This document shows, piece after piece, positions 1 through 8,376 of a stretch of 17,172 nt of DNA. This DNA comes from a bacterium (lineage in GTDB: Bacteria > Verrucomicrobiota > Kiritimatiellia > UBA8416): assembly GCA_020048935.1 (NCBI GenBank), contig JAIFLS010000135.1, forward strand, positions 1 to 17,172. The letters are read 5' to 3'. A program made the position numbers and the translations under genes. Below the pieces are notes generated by a model. The model worked only from the letters and a program-made list of their open reading frames with translations, was not told where the DNA came from and searched no databases. Numbering within the stretch: the stretch's first letter is position 1; each line of letters opens with the position of its first letter.

Positions 1-3000
1 GTGCAGACGGGAACGGTGTATGTGGTCCTGAATTACGAATCGAACGCCAACCATTTCGCAAACTTCAGTATTGGCGGAGTCACCGCTGGCGGGCCGAAAC
101 CTTTCTCGGTCCAGTACGTGCCGACGCTGTCGAATTACTGGATTTCCGCCTTTATGGATCTGAGTGGCGACGGGCAGCAGGATGCGTGGGAACCTTACGG
201 GGCTGCGTTCAATGGCACGAATTCCATTACGCCGTCCAACGACTTCGCGGTGGGGTTGATACCGCTGGGGGACTCGTCGGTTGATTCGGATGGTGACGGA
301 TTGACCAATTATGATGAGGTCAATCTGTACGGGACGGATCCGTTCCTGGCCGATACCGACGGTGATTCGTTCTCTGACTATGAGGAAGTGTTCACCTACG
401 GGACCGACCCGCTGGTGGGTGCCTCCTTCCCGGCATCGATTGCCGGCTCGGTCAGCTATGCGGGGACGCAGAGCGGTCCGCTGGTGACGCTGGCTATTGG
501 CGGGACGAACGTGTTCAGCAGCTCATTCGGGGATTACGTGGCTGGACCCTACAGTACGGCGACGAACCTGCCGACCCTGCCCGATTATACGCTCACGGCC
601 TACATCGATTCGAACACCAACGGGGTCCTTGACTTGTGGGAAGCGAGGGGCGATGCACCGGTGAGTCTGCTTCAGCCGCTGTTGGGGAACGTGACCGGTG
701 CCGATATCGTGCTCGCTGATCCCGCGACCGATACCGACGGCGATGGCCTGACCGATTATGATGAGTACTTTGTCCATTCTACCGATCCGACTGATCCGGA
801 TACCGATGGCGACGGGATGCCGGACGGATGGGAAGTGCATTTCGGGCTTGATCCGCTTAGTCTAGCCGATGGTCCGGTGGATGCCGATGTAGACGGTCTG
901 GCGAATCTGGAAGAATACCAGTTCAGCACCAACTACTTCGGCACGATCAATTTCGCCCCTGCGGATGGCCTTGATCCGACGGCTCCGGATACCGACGGCG
1001 ACACTCTGCTGGACGGTGCCGAGGTGCTGGTGCATGGAACCGATCCGCTGCTTCCCGATACCGATGGTGACGGGATGCCCGACGGGTGGGAGCAGGGTTA
1101 CGCGCCGGTCCTCGATCCGTTGGCCAACGATGCGGCGGACGATCCTGATGGTGACGGGCTGACCAACATCGAGGAATACGGGCTGGGTACGGACCCGACC
1201 AATCCGGACACTGATGGCGACGGGCTGACTGATTACGAGGAGGCCATCGTGTACGGTACGGATCCTCTCGTGACGGATACCGACGGGGACGGGTTGACGG
1301 ACGACGACGAGGTTCTCGATATCGTGTCCGATCCGAACAACTCGCTTGATCCGGTCGTGGTGGATGACAACGCCCCGTCCGATCCGGTTCCGAACGATCC
1401 GAACAACACGAACTACTTCGATGAGAATGGTTCGCTGGCCTTCCCGTTCGACTCCATCCAGGAGGCAATTGATGTTGCGCAGCCAGGGTTCGTTGTGCTG
1501 GTGCTGGACGGTACTTACAAGAGCACGGGTAACGGAAATATCAATCCGCTTGGCAAGGCACTCACGATCCGTTCCCGTAATGACTACTCCTTCACGGAAA
1601 TCCTGCAGGATAGCGGCAACGGGTTCATCCTGGCGTCGGGTGAGGGTTCCGGCACCATCATCCAGGGCTTCACGATCCGCACCAGTGTGGAGGATCTTGG
1701 CAGCGCGGGCATCCTGGTTGACGGATCGAGCCCGGTGATTCGCGAGTGCCGGTTCTATGATTGCGGTGAGTCAGGGGTTTACGTGCGCGGTGGCGGTCGT
1801 CCGCTGATCGAGGATTGCCTATTCGAGGAAAACCAGGGCGCGATCAAGATTGAGGAAAGTCATCCTCGGATTGAGCGCTGCATCATGCGTTTCAACGAGG
1901 ATGAGTTCGGTGGCGGTTTGTGGATCACCGGAACCACGTCCCTCACGTCACAGCCGGTTATCGTTAACTGTCTGATCGCGACCAACCGGGCGACCCAGAT
2001 TGGCGGCGGCGTTTATGCCGGTGCCAACACGCGGGCGATCTTCGTCAATACGACGATTGCGGACAACTCGGCAGGTGTGCGCGGCGGCGGTATCTACAAC
2101 GCCGGCGACACGAAGTTCTGGAATGGCATCCTGTGGGGGAACACGGCGCCTCTGGGGGCAGGGTTCTCGCTGGATCGCGCGTTCGAGACCTCCTACTGTT
2201 GCATGCAGACACCGCGTCCGACCAGTATCCAGGTGATCACGGCCAACCCGCGATTCGCGGGAGGCGGCGATTACTCGCTGCTGAGCACATCGCCCTGCAT
2301 TGATTACGGTACTGGCAGCATCCCGTATCCCGGCGCGGCGGCACCGACGAATGATATCAGTCTTAATGAACGGCCGGTCTATGTATCTTCCTCCCCCGGG
2401 TACGATGTCGGTGCGTACGAGTATCAGCCCGGCGGTGGCTTGTTCGTGCAGAGCCCTGGTGGTGTGCCTGGGCAGGTCCTGGTGGCGGGGCTGCCCCAGC
2501 AGGTGGCCTGGGCGTACGATGGCACGGTTGGAACCAATCTGGTCCTCGAATACACGTACCAGTTCCTGACCGATCCGTCGCTCACCTGGTCGCTGATCTC
2601 GAGCAATGTCTATCGTGGTAACGCCGGCAGCGGCAATTATTCGTGGACGGTGCCCGTCACAAACACATCACGATGCTACGTGCGGGTCAGCGATGCAACC
2701 AACTCCTTGGTGGGTGGAATATCCACGTTTGAATTCGCGATCGCCAACGGTATCCAGATTTACACGCCAGTGGTATCGCAAACCTATTACCTGGGGCAGA
2801 CGGTGAATGTGGAATGGGCATCCTCACCGGCAACAAACAGCGTCGCGACGCTATCTGACAACCAATGTCGCGCATGTCTCTGGCGGGGCGACGAACAGCT
2901 TTGGCTGGGTTCTGGACTCGGGTGCGTACCTGACAACCAACGGGCGGGTGCGTGTTTCTTCCGGGGTACTGACGAATACGTCCGCCGCGGTGCTTGTGAT

Positions 3001-3712
3001 CCGGGGCTTGGAAGTGACGCATCCGCTTTCCGGCACGGTTCAGACGGGCATGTTGGTGAATGTACGCTGGACCAGCCTGGGGGCGGGGGCGGCTGTTAAT
3101 ATCGATTACTCCGACGATGGCGGCGGATCTTATGTGAACGTGTCAAATGGTGTTGCCAATGTCAATGGGACCAATTTGTATTCCTGGACGGTTCCGCTTG
3201 ATGTGACGACCAACGCCAGGATCAGGGTTTCGTCGCCGACGGATGTTAATATCGCGGGCCTCTCGGGAACGTTTGAAATCACGCATCTGGGCGGCAATGC
3301 ACTGAACCTGGCTGGTGATGGTATCCCGGACGCCTGGAAGATCGCGCAAGGTCTGGATCCTGAGAACCTGGATGGCGTCAGCGGGGCAGGGGACGATCCG
3401 GATGGTGATGGTTCCAGCAACCAGCACGAATGGCTGGCGGGTACCGCTCCGCTCGATAGTGAGTCCGTGCTCGGGATCCTGTCGGTGGAACCCGTTTTCT
3501 CCGGTCCTGAACCGTCACTGGATTCCGGTGGCGTGGTGCTGCGTTGGCGCACGGTACCTGGACGGTGGTATGTCGTCGAAACGACGGACTCCCCTGGCGT
3601 GAACTGGACCAATACCAGCGGATTGCTGCAGGCTACGGGGGTTGAATTGGATTGGACGGATCCACAAGCTGCCGAACGGCGGTTTTATCGCATCGGCACG
3701 CTGACAGAATAG
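1..3712 (+). CDS. Giant secreted/surface protein with TSP3 calcium repeats, parallel beta-helix and Ig-like modules (5' partial, frameshifted near 2850)
   Basis: The reading frame is open from base 1. The GTG there lies inside a repeated beta-sandwich module whose second copy is complete at about residues 146-220, so the true start is upstream of the window. Domains in order: two modules of the 'GSVSYAGTQSG' type, ten DxDxDG calcium-binding thrombospondin type 3 motifs (about residues 95-440), a right-handed parallel beta-helix (about 475-735), three Ig-like repeats with 'YSWTVP'-type strands, two more DxDG motifs, and a C-terminal module ending RFYRIGTLTE. Frame 1 keeps homology up to about base 2850. 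The repeat pattern then continues in frame 2 (YLTTNVAHVSGGATNSFGW onward) to the stop at 3712. Frame 1 after 2850 is cysteine- and glycine-rich nonsense. The architecture suggests an extracellular, Ca-stabilised protein, possibly binding or cleaving polysaccharide; no enzymatic motif was seen. It may be a recent pseudogene or an assembly error. Confidence 0.8.
283..1320 (+). repeat. Thrombospondin type 3 calcium-binding repeat region (coding)
   Basis: Ten imperfect copies of a motif of the form D-[ST]-D-G-D-G-[LM]-x-[DN]-x-x-E are encoded here. Examples are DTDGDGLTDYDEY, DTDGDGMPDGWEV and DPDGDGLTNIEEY. They are spaced irregularly, about 20-50 residues apart, with 'GTDPL' turns after many copies. 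In this family the aspartates coordinate Ca2+ and stiffen extracellular stalks. The repetition in DNA (gataccgatggtgacggg-like units) makes the stretch prone to copy-number change. Confidence 0.85.
2840..2866 (+). other. Frameshift site in the giant secreted protein
   Basis: Upstream of this point frame 1 encodes a normal Ig-like repeat (TVNVEWASSPATNSVATL). Downstream only frame 2 continues it (YLTTNVAHVSGGATNSF, then GRVRVSS as in the neighbouring repeats). The switch needs one extra base, or two missing bases, around 2848-2856 (cgacgctatctgac). No long homopolymer and no classic slippery heptamer is seen, so a mutation or sequencing/assembly error is more likely than programmed frameshifting. 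Confidence 0.75.
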
Positions 3713-3773
3713 TGCGGCGAATAGAGAGAACCGTGTTGCGCCATAATGTTATTGCTGATACGATCACACCACG

Positions 3774-5069
3774 ATGATGTTGTACCGCATACTTGAAACC
3801 ACGTTGTTGCGCCGCTTTTGTGCAGGTGTGCTTGTCTTGGTTTTTTTCAGTGCGGCATCCACGTGCCTCGCGGACAGGCTGGTCGTGAAGATCCAGGCTG
3901 CCAATACAAGCACGAATAAGACGCAGTCTGTTCCCATCCGGGCCAGCCTTCCGGCCAGGGTATCGACCAATGACATCATCAACCTGGCCGGGTTGAATCT
4001 CGGTTATGACGTCAAGAGCGACACCTACTATGTGCATGGAACCATTCAACTGGCACCCATGGAGATTGTCGTCCGTGAGGTGGAGTTGGATGACATCTGG
4101 ATGATTGATGAGGCGCAGGTCAAGACCCTGGAAGCGAGAGCGGCGCAACTCACCGGGCAATTGGCATCGACAAAGCACGGGTCCACGGCGCAGAAGGCAT
4201 CCGACGCGGTCAAGCAAGGGGTGGCGACGATCCTTGAGCGTCAGACGGAAAACCGGATCACGCGAGTGAGCCCGGTCCGGCATATCCAGGCGTACGAGTC
4301 CAATCTCAAGACCTTGCAGGATGTCAGGCAGAACGTGGGGCAGATCGAGAATCTGGCATTGGCGGAGGGAATCAATCCCGGCGACACGCTGGTCGGTGAT
4401 GACCGCAGTGCGGCCGCCCCGCGCCGCGATGTGCATTTGCCGGTTGCCTTCGGCGAGGCGGTTGTCAAGATCACCGTCAAGAACACTTCGCCGGCGCAGC
4501 CCCGTAGGATTCCCATCCGTCACGAGCTTCCCCCTGAGGTGACTCTTGACGATGTGCTCGACAGCAACGGACTCTCCATAAGGTTCGATCCCCAGGAGGG
4601 TGTGACCTCCGTGTATGCGGATACGCTGGAACTGGCCGCGCTGGAAACCAAGACTTTTGATGTGCGGATCCGCGACAAGTGGAATATCAACGGTCCGCGG
4701 ATCGATTTCCTGGTTGCCAAGATCGGCGAGTTGCGTGTGGTGATTGCGGACCGCAGCAACCTGGATGCCGTTGTCAAAATGCTTGACGAGGCTGAAGCCC
4801 GCCTCAAGGAGGTCACGGTCGAGAAGGGACCGGAAGGCCTCACGCCCGCCTACATCGCGTTCTATCGCCGCCAGGCCGACCGGCTGGATGCGATCGAGCA
4901 GGTGGTGAACCGGATTGACGCGGCACTCAAGCCGCTGTCGCCCCAGCTCGGGTTTAAGATACCGGCACCGGACAAGAGGACCACCTGGCTGGTTATCTAT
5001 GCGATTCTTGGCTTCCTGGCACTGATCAGCCTGCTCTTCTTCCTGCGGTGGTTTGCTCGATCCTCGTGA
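3774..5069 (+). CDS. Signal-peptide, C-terminally membrane-anchored periplasmic protein with tandem-duplicated domain; unknown family, upstream of the ATPase cluster
   Basis: I do not recognise this 431-residue family. Residues 1-33 look like a signal peptide (two arginines, hydrophobic core, then a CLA/D junction). The body is a tandem duplication: unit 1 (about 36-196) and unit 2 (about 229-387) each have a beta-rich part followed by a helical part. Aligned landmarks are VVKIQAANTS/VVKITVKNTS, VPIRASLPARV/IPIRHELPPEV, and VREVELDDIWMI/DVRIRDKWNI. A single membrane helix follows at about 404-425, with a short basic tail (RWFARSS). That predicts a periplasmic body, one membrane anchor and a cytoplasmic C-terminus. 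It lies 89 bases before alpha1 on the same strand and no terminator is visible, so co-transcription is plausible. By position it could be a partner of the adjacent ATPase, but it does not resemble subunit a (one membrane helix, no polytopic helices with a conserved arginine). The start could also be the next ATG codon, at 3777. Confidence 0.8.
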   Translation: MMLYRILETTLLRRFCAGVLVLVFFSAASTCLADRLVVKIQAANTSTNKTQSVPIRASLPARVSTNDIINLAGLNLGYDVKSDTYYVHGTIQLAPMEIVVREVELDDIWMIDEAQVKTLEARAAQLTGQLASTKHGSTAQKASDAVKQGVATILERQTENRITRVSPVRHIQAYESNLKTLQDVRQNVGQIENLALAEGINPGDTLVGDDRSAAAPRRDVHLPVAFGEAVVKITVKNTSPAQPRRIPIRHELPPEVTLDDVLDSNGLSIRFDPQEGVTSVYADTLELAALETKTFDVRIRDKWNINGPRIDFLVAKIGELRVVIADRSNLDAVVKMLDEAEARLKEVTVEKGPEGLTPAYIAFYRRQADRLDAIEQVVNRIDAALKPLSPQLGFKIPAPDKRTTWLVIYAILGFLALISLLFFLRWFARSS

Positions 5070-5078
5070 TTGCGGATT

Positions 5079-5142
5079 ACGGGTCACGATTAAGATTACG
5101 ATTACGATTAGGATCATGATTACGATCATGATTACGATTAGG
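5079..5142 (+). repeat. Degenerate tandem hexamer repeat (gattac/gattag/gatcat) upstream of alpha1
   Basis: The 89-base gap before alpha1 is almost wholly made of variants of a six-base unit: gattac, gattag, gatcat, gattaa. They run head to tail up to base 5142. A G-rich ribosome-binding stretch (gagggg, 5150-5155) and the alpha1 ATG follow. The repeat is AT-richer than its surroundings. No stable hairpin was seen. It may be a slippage-generated spacer, and may vary in length between strains. Confidence 0.75.
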
Positions 5143-5158
5143 GGATTTTGAGGGGAAT

Positions 5159-6622
5159 ATGGCGTTAAATCTGAATCTGCTTAAGTTGAAGGAGTTCGGT
5201 TCCGTTGCGGAAATCCGGCAGGATGTCGTCAGCGTGACCGGTCTGTCCAACTGCATGAACGGGCAACTGGTGTATATCGAGGACAAGGCCCGTGGCGTGA
5301 TTGTCGGTTTTGATCCGGATTATGTGCTGGTGCTGATCGTCAAGGCGACCGGTAAAGTCAAGCCCGGGGACAAGGTTACCACGACGCTGGACGCCTTCAA
5401 GGTGCCGGTGGGGATGGGGTTCATCGGGCGGCGGGTTAATGCGCTGGCCGAGCCGATTGACGGCCAGGGCACCATCAAGGAAGACGATTTGTACCCGATT
5501 TTCAATACGGCCCCGACTGTGCTGCAGCGTGAACCCTTGAACTCGGTGCTGGAGACCGGCACGAAAATGATCGACATGACCCTGCCGATCGGCAAGGGGC
5601 AGCGCATGCTGATCCTGGGGGATCGCATGACGGGGAAGACCTCGGTGTGCGTGGACGCGATCGTCAACCAGCGCGGCAAGAACGTCATCTGCATCTACTG
5701 TGCGATCGGCAAGGCGGAAGCCGCGCTCGACCGCGTCTCGGAGACGTTCACCCACGAGGACGTCTGGGACTACGGTATCATGGTGACTTCCGGGGCTTCC
5801 GATTCGATGGGCCAGCAGTATCTGGTCCCGTATGTGGCCACCAGCATCGGCGAGTATTTCATGTATGAGAAGGGGATGGATGTGCTGGTGGTTTTCGACG
5901 ACTTCACCAAGCATGCCTGGGCTTACAGGCAGATCTCGCTGCTGCTGGAGCGGGCGCCGGGGCGGGATGCGTATCCGGGTGATATTTTCTACATTCATTC
6001 CCAGCTCGTGGAGCGGGCCGGGAAGATGAAGCCGGAGCTTGGTGGTGGCACGATGACGCATCTACCCATCGTGGAGACGCAGCAGGGCGATTTCGCCGGC
6101 TACATTCCCTCGAATATCATCTCGATGACGGATGGGCAGGTTTTCCTCAATTCCACGTTGTTCGGGGAAGGGTTCAAGCCGGCGGTGGACATGGGCCTTT
6201 CGGTTTCGCGTATCGGCAGCAAGGTGCAGTGGCCCGCGATGAAGAAGCCGACGAGCATGTTGAAGATCGATTACGTGCGGTTCCGCGAGCTTGAGAAACT
6301 GACGCGGATCAAGGCTGGCAGTTCGGCGGACCTGGATGCCCGCCTGGCCAAGGGCAAGATCCTGGAGGAGGTGCTCAAGCAGGATGAGCGGGCACCTTGG
6401 CCGATGGAAAACCAGGTGCTGTTGCTTTTCGCCCTCCAGAACAAGCTTTTCGAGGGTGTGCTGCCGCGCCAGGTACAGGGAGTGTTCGCCCGGTTTATCG
6501 AGCAGCTCCGCATTCGTCGTCCCGATTTGATCGACAAGCTGGTGGAAGAGAAGAAAATGACGGAAACGCTATCCAAAGGATTGCTCGATGAGCTCAATAC
6601 CTTCAAGAATTCCGCTCTTTAA
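5159..6622 (+). CDS. atpA: F-type ATPase subunit alpha, copy 1 (arginine finger present)
   Basis: This is one of two alpha paralogues, the non-catalytic nucleotide-binding subunit of the F1 hexamer. It has 487 residues against about 500-515 in typical alpha. The N-terminal beta-barrel starts about 15 residues earlier than in E. coli alpha, so the helix that normally binds delta is shortened. Walker A is GDRMTGKT (154-161; usual GDRQTGKT). Walker B is VLVVFDD, followed by KHAWAYRQISLLLERAPGRDAYPGD. The arginine finger that completes the catalytic site on beta is kept: R351 in GLSVSRIG. The C-terminal domain is complete (LAKGKILEEVLKQ onward). The usual 'AIGQK' glutamine after Walker A is missing (AIGKA). 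The ribosome-binding site is gagggg at 5150-5155. Its end overlaps the alpha2 start by 35 bases, implying translational coupling. Confidence 0.95.
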   Translation: MALNLNLLKLKEFGSVAEIRQDVVSVTGLSNCMNGQLVYIEDKARGVIVGFDPDYVLVLIVKATGKVKPGDKVTTTLDAFKVPVGMGFIGRRVNALAEPIDGQGTIKEDDLYPIFNTAPTVLQREPLNSVLETGTKMIDMTLPIGKGQRMLILGDRMTGKTSVCVDAIVNQRGKNVICIYCAIGKAEAALDRVSETFTHEDVWDYGIMVTSGASDSMGQQYLVPYVATSIGEYFMYEKGMDVLVVFDDFTKHAWAYRQISLLLERAPGRDAYPGDIFYIHSQLVERAGKMKPELGGGTMTHLPIVETQQGDFAGYIPSNIISMTDGQVFLNSTLFGEGFKPAVDMGLSVSRIGSKVQWPAMKKPTSMLKIDYVRFRELEKLTRIKAGSSADLDARLAKGKILEEVLKQDERAPWPMENQVLLLFALQNKLFEGVLPRQVQGVFARFIEQLRIRRPDLIDKLVEEKKMTETLSKGLLDELNTFKNSAL

Positions 6623-8084
6623 GCTGACGGTTGAGGAGCGGGGCGTGATCCAGGACATCAAGGAATTTGTTGTCCGGATCAAGGGGTTGCCGCATTGCCT
6701 GAACGGCGAGATCGTGGATATGGGCGATGACGTGCGCGGGCTGGTGATGGAGTTCGACGAGGAGGCGGTGCGCGCGCTGGTGCTGGGTGCCACCAGCAAG
6801 CTGCGCATGGGCAAACCGGTAAAGGCTCTGAACCAGCCATTTACCGTCGGGGTAGGCCCGGCCTGCATCGGGCGGATGCTTAACGCGATGGGCGAGCCGT
6901 GTGACGAGCATGGCAAGATGGAGATCACGGAACAGGTTCCCGTTTTCCGGATGTCGCCCTCGCTGATGCAGCGCCGGCAGATCGATACCTTCATGCCGAC
7001 CGGGACAAAGGTCATCGACATGCTGACACCGCTTGGCTGCGGACAGCGGCAGTTGCTGCTTGGGGATCGCATGTCCGGCAAGACCTCGGTGGCGCTGGAC
7101 GCGATTGTCCACCAGCAGGGGCGGGATGTGGTTTGTGTCTACTGTTGCGTCGGCAAATCGGTCTCGGGGCTGGAGAAGACGATGTCGCTGCTGCTGGAAA
7201 GCAAGGCGCTGGACTACACGGTGGTGGTGGCTGCACCGGATAATGCGCCGGTGGCCGAGCAGTTCATCGTGCCGTTCACAGCCTCGGCGGTGGGGGATTA
7301 CTTCGCGCGCCAGGGGCGCGATGTGCTGGTGGTTTTTGATGACCTGACCAAGCATGCCTGGGCCTACCGGCAGGTATCGCTGCTGCTTGACCGTCCTCCG
7401 GGCCGCGAGGCATATCCGGGCGATATCTTCTATTTGCACACGCAGTTGATGGAGCAGGCAGGGTGCTTCGACGAGAGTTACGGCGGCGGCACGATGACAT
7501 TCCTGGGGCTGGCGGAAACGCTGCAGGGCGACCTGACCGGGTACATCCCCTCTAACCTGGTGTCGATGTGCGACGGGCAGGTGGTTTTCAGCACGGCGAT
7601 CTATGCGGAGGGCATTCGTCCGGCGGTGGATGCGCAGTTGTCGCTTTCGATTGTCGGCGGGCGTGCCCAGCCGCCGTTGCTCAAGGCCCTGGCCGGTACG
7701 CTGCGGGCGGATTACGCATCGTATTTCGAGGTGGCAAGGCTCAGTCGTCTTTCGACGCTTTCGCCGACTGCCGCACGCACGCTGAAACGGGGCGAGGCCA
7801 TCCGGGACATTCTGCAGCAGGGGCATCACGTATTGAGCGGGCTGGTTGAGCAGGCGATCCTGCTGTACGCGTTGAAAAAGGGTATGCTTGACGAACTGTC
7901 GACAGAGACGCGTCAGGCTTTCTGCTCGAATATTGCCGACTTCGCCCACGCCGGGCATGCGGGCATCCTGCGCAGGATCGAGGAGCAGCAGGAACTGACC
8001 GCCGAGATCGAGGACGGGATCGAGCAGATCATCAAGGATTATTTTGCAAAGGTGAAACATGATGCGGAGTCACTGGTAGCATAA
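6588..8084 (+). CDS. F-type ATPase subunit alpha, copy 2 (divergent, arginine finger lost)
   Basis: This 498-residue second alpha paralogue is clearly alpha-type rather than beta-type: Walker A is GDRMSGKTS (159-167), followed by FDDLTKHAWAYRQVSLLLDRPPGREAYPGD. The family's arginine finger lies in 'SVSRVG'. Here the same position reads SLSIVGG with I355, a change from an Arg codon that needs more than one base. R359 lies four residues further on and is unlikely to substitute. The C-terminal domain diverges (YFEVARLSRLSTLSPTAART) and continues to a helical tail. The start at 6588 has an AAAGGA ribosome-binding site at 6575-6580 inside alpha1. Inference: alpha2 may sit beside alpha1 in a mixed hexamer and give a catalytically silent or regulatory interface with beta. 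It is far from a recent duplicate of alpha1, and the intact frame argues for selected function. Confidence 0.93.
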   Translation: MSSIPSRIPLFKLTVEERGVIQDIKEFVVRIKGLPHCLNGEIVDMGDDVRGLVMEFDEEAVRALVLGATSKLRMGKPVKALNQPFTVGVGPACIGRMLNAMGEPCDEHGKMEITEQVPVFRMSPSLMQRRQIDTFMPTGTKVIDMLTPLGCGQRQLLLGDRMSGKTSVALDAIVHQQGRDVVCVYCCVGKSVSGLEKTMSLLLESKALDYTVVVAAPDNAPVAEQFIVPFTASAVGDYFARQGRDVLVVFDDLTKHAWAYRQVSLLLDRPPGREAYPGDIFYLHTQLMEQAGCFDESYGGGTMTFLGLAETLQGDLTGYIPSNLVSMCDGQVVFSTAIYAEGIRPAVDAQLSLSIVGGRAQPPLLKALAGTLRADYASYFEVARLSRLSTLSPTAARTLKRGEAIRDILQQGHHVLSGLVEQAILLYALKKGMLDELSTETRQAFCSNIADFAHAGHAGILRRIEEQQELTAEIEDGIEQIIKDYFAKVKHDAESLVA

Positions 8085-8097
8085 GGATGGCGGGAGC

Positions 8098-8361
8098 ATG
8101 CAACTGACGGTTCTAAGTCCGAAACAGACGATTTTCCAAGGAGAAGCACGTTCGATACTGGTGGCGGGTGATCTTGCTGAATTCGAGATTCTCGAGTACC
8201 ATGCCCCGATTGTCAGTCTGTTGCGCACGGGCAATGTGGTAGTGGACGGCGAGCATCGGATCCCGATTCAGAGGGGCATGCTGACCTTTGATCGGAACGA
8301 ATGCCTGATCCTGGTGGAGGAGGCGTCGCGGGAAATGGCGAGGGTAAAGGCGGGGATGTAA
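8098..8361 (+). CDS. atpC: F-type ATPase subunit epsilon, N-terminal domain only
   Basis: The 87 residues match the beta-sandwich domain of epsilon, the central-stalk subunit that attaches gamma to the c-ring. Matching features are the opening MQLTVLSPKQTIFQGEA, the 'EYHAPIVSLLRTGNV' segment (usual G-HAP-L-T-L--G), and ML-FDRNECLILVEEA at the end. Typical epsilon is 130-140 residues, with a C-terminal helical hairpin that inhibits ATP hydrolysis. Here the protein stops right after the sandwich, so that brake is absent. It starts 13 bases after alpha2; an AAGGA ribosome-binding site overlaps the alpha2 stop codon. Confidence 0.9.
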   Translation: MQLTVLSPKQTIFQGEARSILVAGDLAEFEILEYHAPIVSLLRTGNVVVDGEHRIPIQRGMLTFDRNECLILVEEASREMARVKAGM

Positions 8362-8376
8362 AGCGGGGCTAGCAAG

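Noticed and set aside
2840..2866. Programmed ribosomal frameshift
   Set aside because: No slippery heptamer, downstream pseudoknot or internal ribosome-binding-like site was evident, and no such mechanism is known for this protein type.
3736..3764. Possible promoter (TTGCGC, 17-base gap, TACGAT) before the periplasmic protein
   Set aside because: Only 3 of 6 and 4 of 6 bases match the sigma-70 consensus, and the start of transcription would almost touch the ATG; too weak to report as a feature.
3855..3875. Lipoprotein signal in the periplasmic protein
   Set aside because: The residues before the cysteine (SAAST-C) do not fit the L-[AS]-[GA]-C lipobox; an ordinary signal peptidase I site after CLA is more likely.
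3633..5129. A 498-codon open frame on the minus strand opposite the periplasmic protein gene
   Set aside because: It is rich in R, H, D, Q and G with no domain match, and begins in the hexamer tract (MIVIMILIVIVI). The plus-strand frame has a signal peptide, internal duplication and a membrane helix, so the minus frame is a shadow.
5079..5142. CRISPR-like array
   Set aside because: The units are six bases and contiguous with no spacers, so this is a simple tandem repeat.
6588..8084. Alpha2 as a second beta subunit or a flagellar/secretion FliI-type ATPase
   Set aside because: Its P-loop is GDRMSGKTS rather than GGAGVGKT, there is no GERTREGN glutamate motif, and it has the KHAWAYRQ and PPGREAYPGD motifs of alpha.
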